DNA of 6,727 bases, from contig JAUPTR010000231.1 of the NCBI GenBank assembly GCA_030917985.1, positions 1 through 6,727 on the forward strand, in the 5' to 3' direction. The notes under the pieces were generated by a model. The model saw only the letters and a program-made list of their open reading frames with translations. It did no database searches and was not told the DNA's origin. Source of the stretch: Pseudomonadota bacterium. Lineage in GTDB: Bacteria; Pseudomonadota; Gammaproteobacteria; Burkholderiales; SCOH01. Position numbers and translations under genes: made by a program. This document shows, piece by piece, positions 6,718 through 6,727 of this stretch. Numbering within the stretch: position 1 is the first letter of the stretch; each line of letters starts with the position of its first letter.

Positions 6718-6727
6718 CGATGCAATA

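Noticed and set aside
1..6727. Mobile element, CRISPR array, tRNA or rRNA gene
   Set aside because: I saw no transposase, terminal repeats, regular direct repeats or RNA gene signatures; almost all of the window is covered by the chemotaxis genes.

Overview
The window is one chemotaxis signalling cluster, with every gene on the minus strand, so it is transcribed from right to left. In transcription order it holds: (1) a compact membrane-anchored MCP-type signalling protein (6717-5503); (2) a single-domain CheY response regulator (5432-5067); (3) a CheA histidine kinase (4962-2722); (4) a CheW coupling protein (2705-2214); (5) a large multidomain chemoreceptor (2177 to the left edge), which is frameshifted near position 90 and cut off by the window end. 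Gaps between genes are short (70, 104, 16 and 36 bases) and contain no convincing terminator, so the set reads as one operon. cheR, cheB, cheD and cheZ are not visible; some may lie to the left, downstream of the last receptor.

The organism is a Gram-negative proteobacterium. The evidence is the family type of CheA, CheW and CheY, inner-membrane receptors with a helical periplasmic domain, and moderately GC-rich coding sequence. The CheA linker and the CheY sequence style suggest a betaproteobacterium, but that is an impression and not proven.

The parts form a complete input-to-output path. The large receptor (periplasmic helical bundle, HAMP, two PAS domains, two more HAMP units, MCP signalling helices) would control CheA through CheW. 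CheA autophosphorylates on His48 and passes the phosphate to CheY (Asp53).

Four things stand out. The two PAS domains look like Aer2-type haem-binding oxygen sensors: each has the His, Leu and Trp at the same spacing as in Pseudomonas Aer2. The first protein of the operon has an F-Q-D-x-x-x-Q motif and an acidic/hydrophobic C-terminal tail recalling CheZ, and it is encoded directly before cheY. The CheA linker carries five copies of a short aromatic Gly-[aromatic]-Gly-[Ile/Leu/Phe]-Phe motif. Finally, a run of seven C/G bases breaks the large receptor's frame just before its signalling tip.
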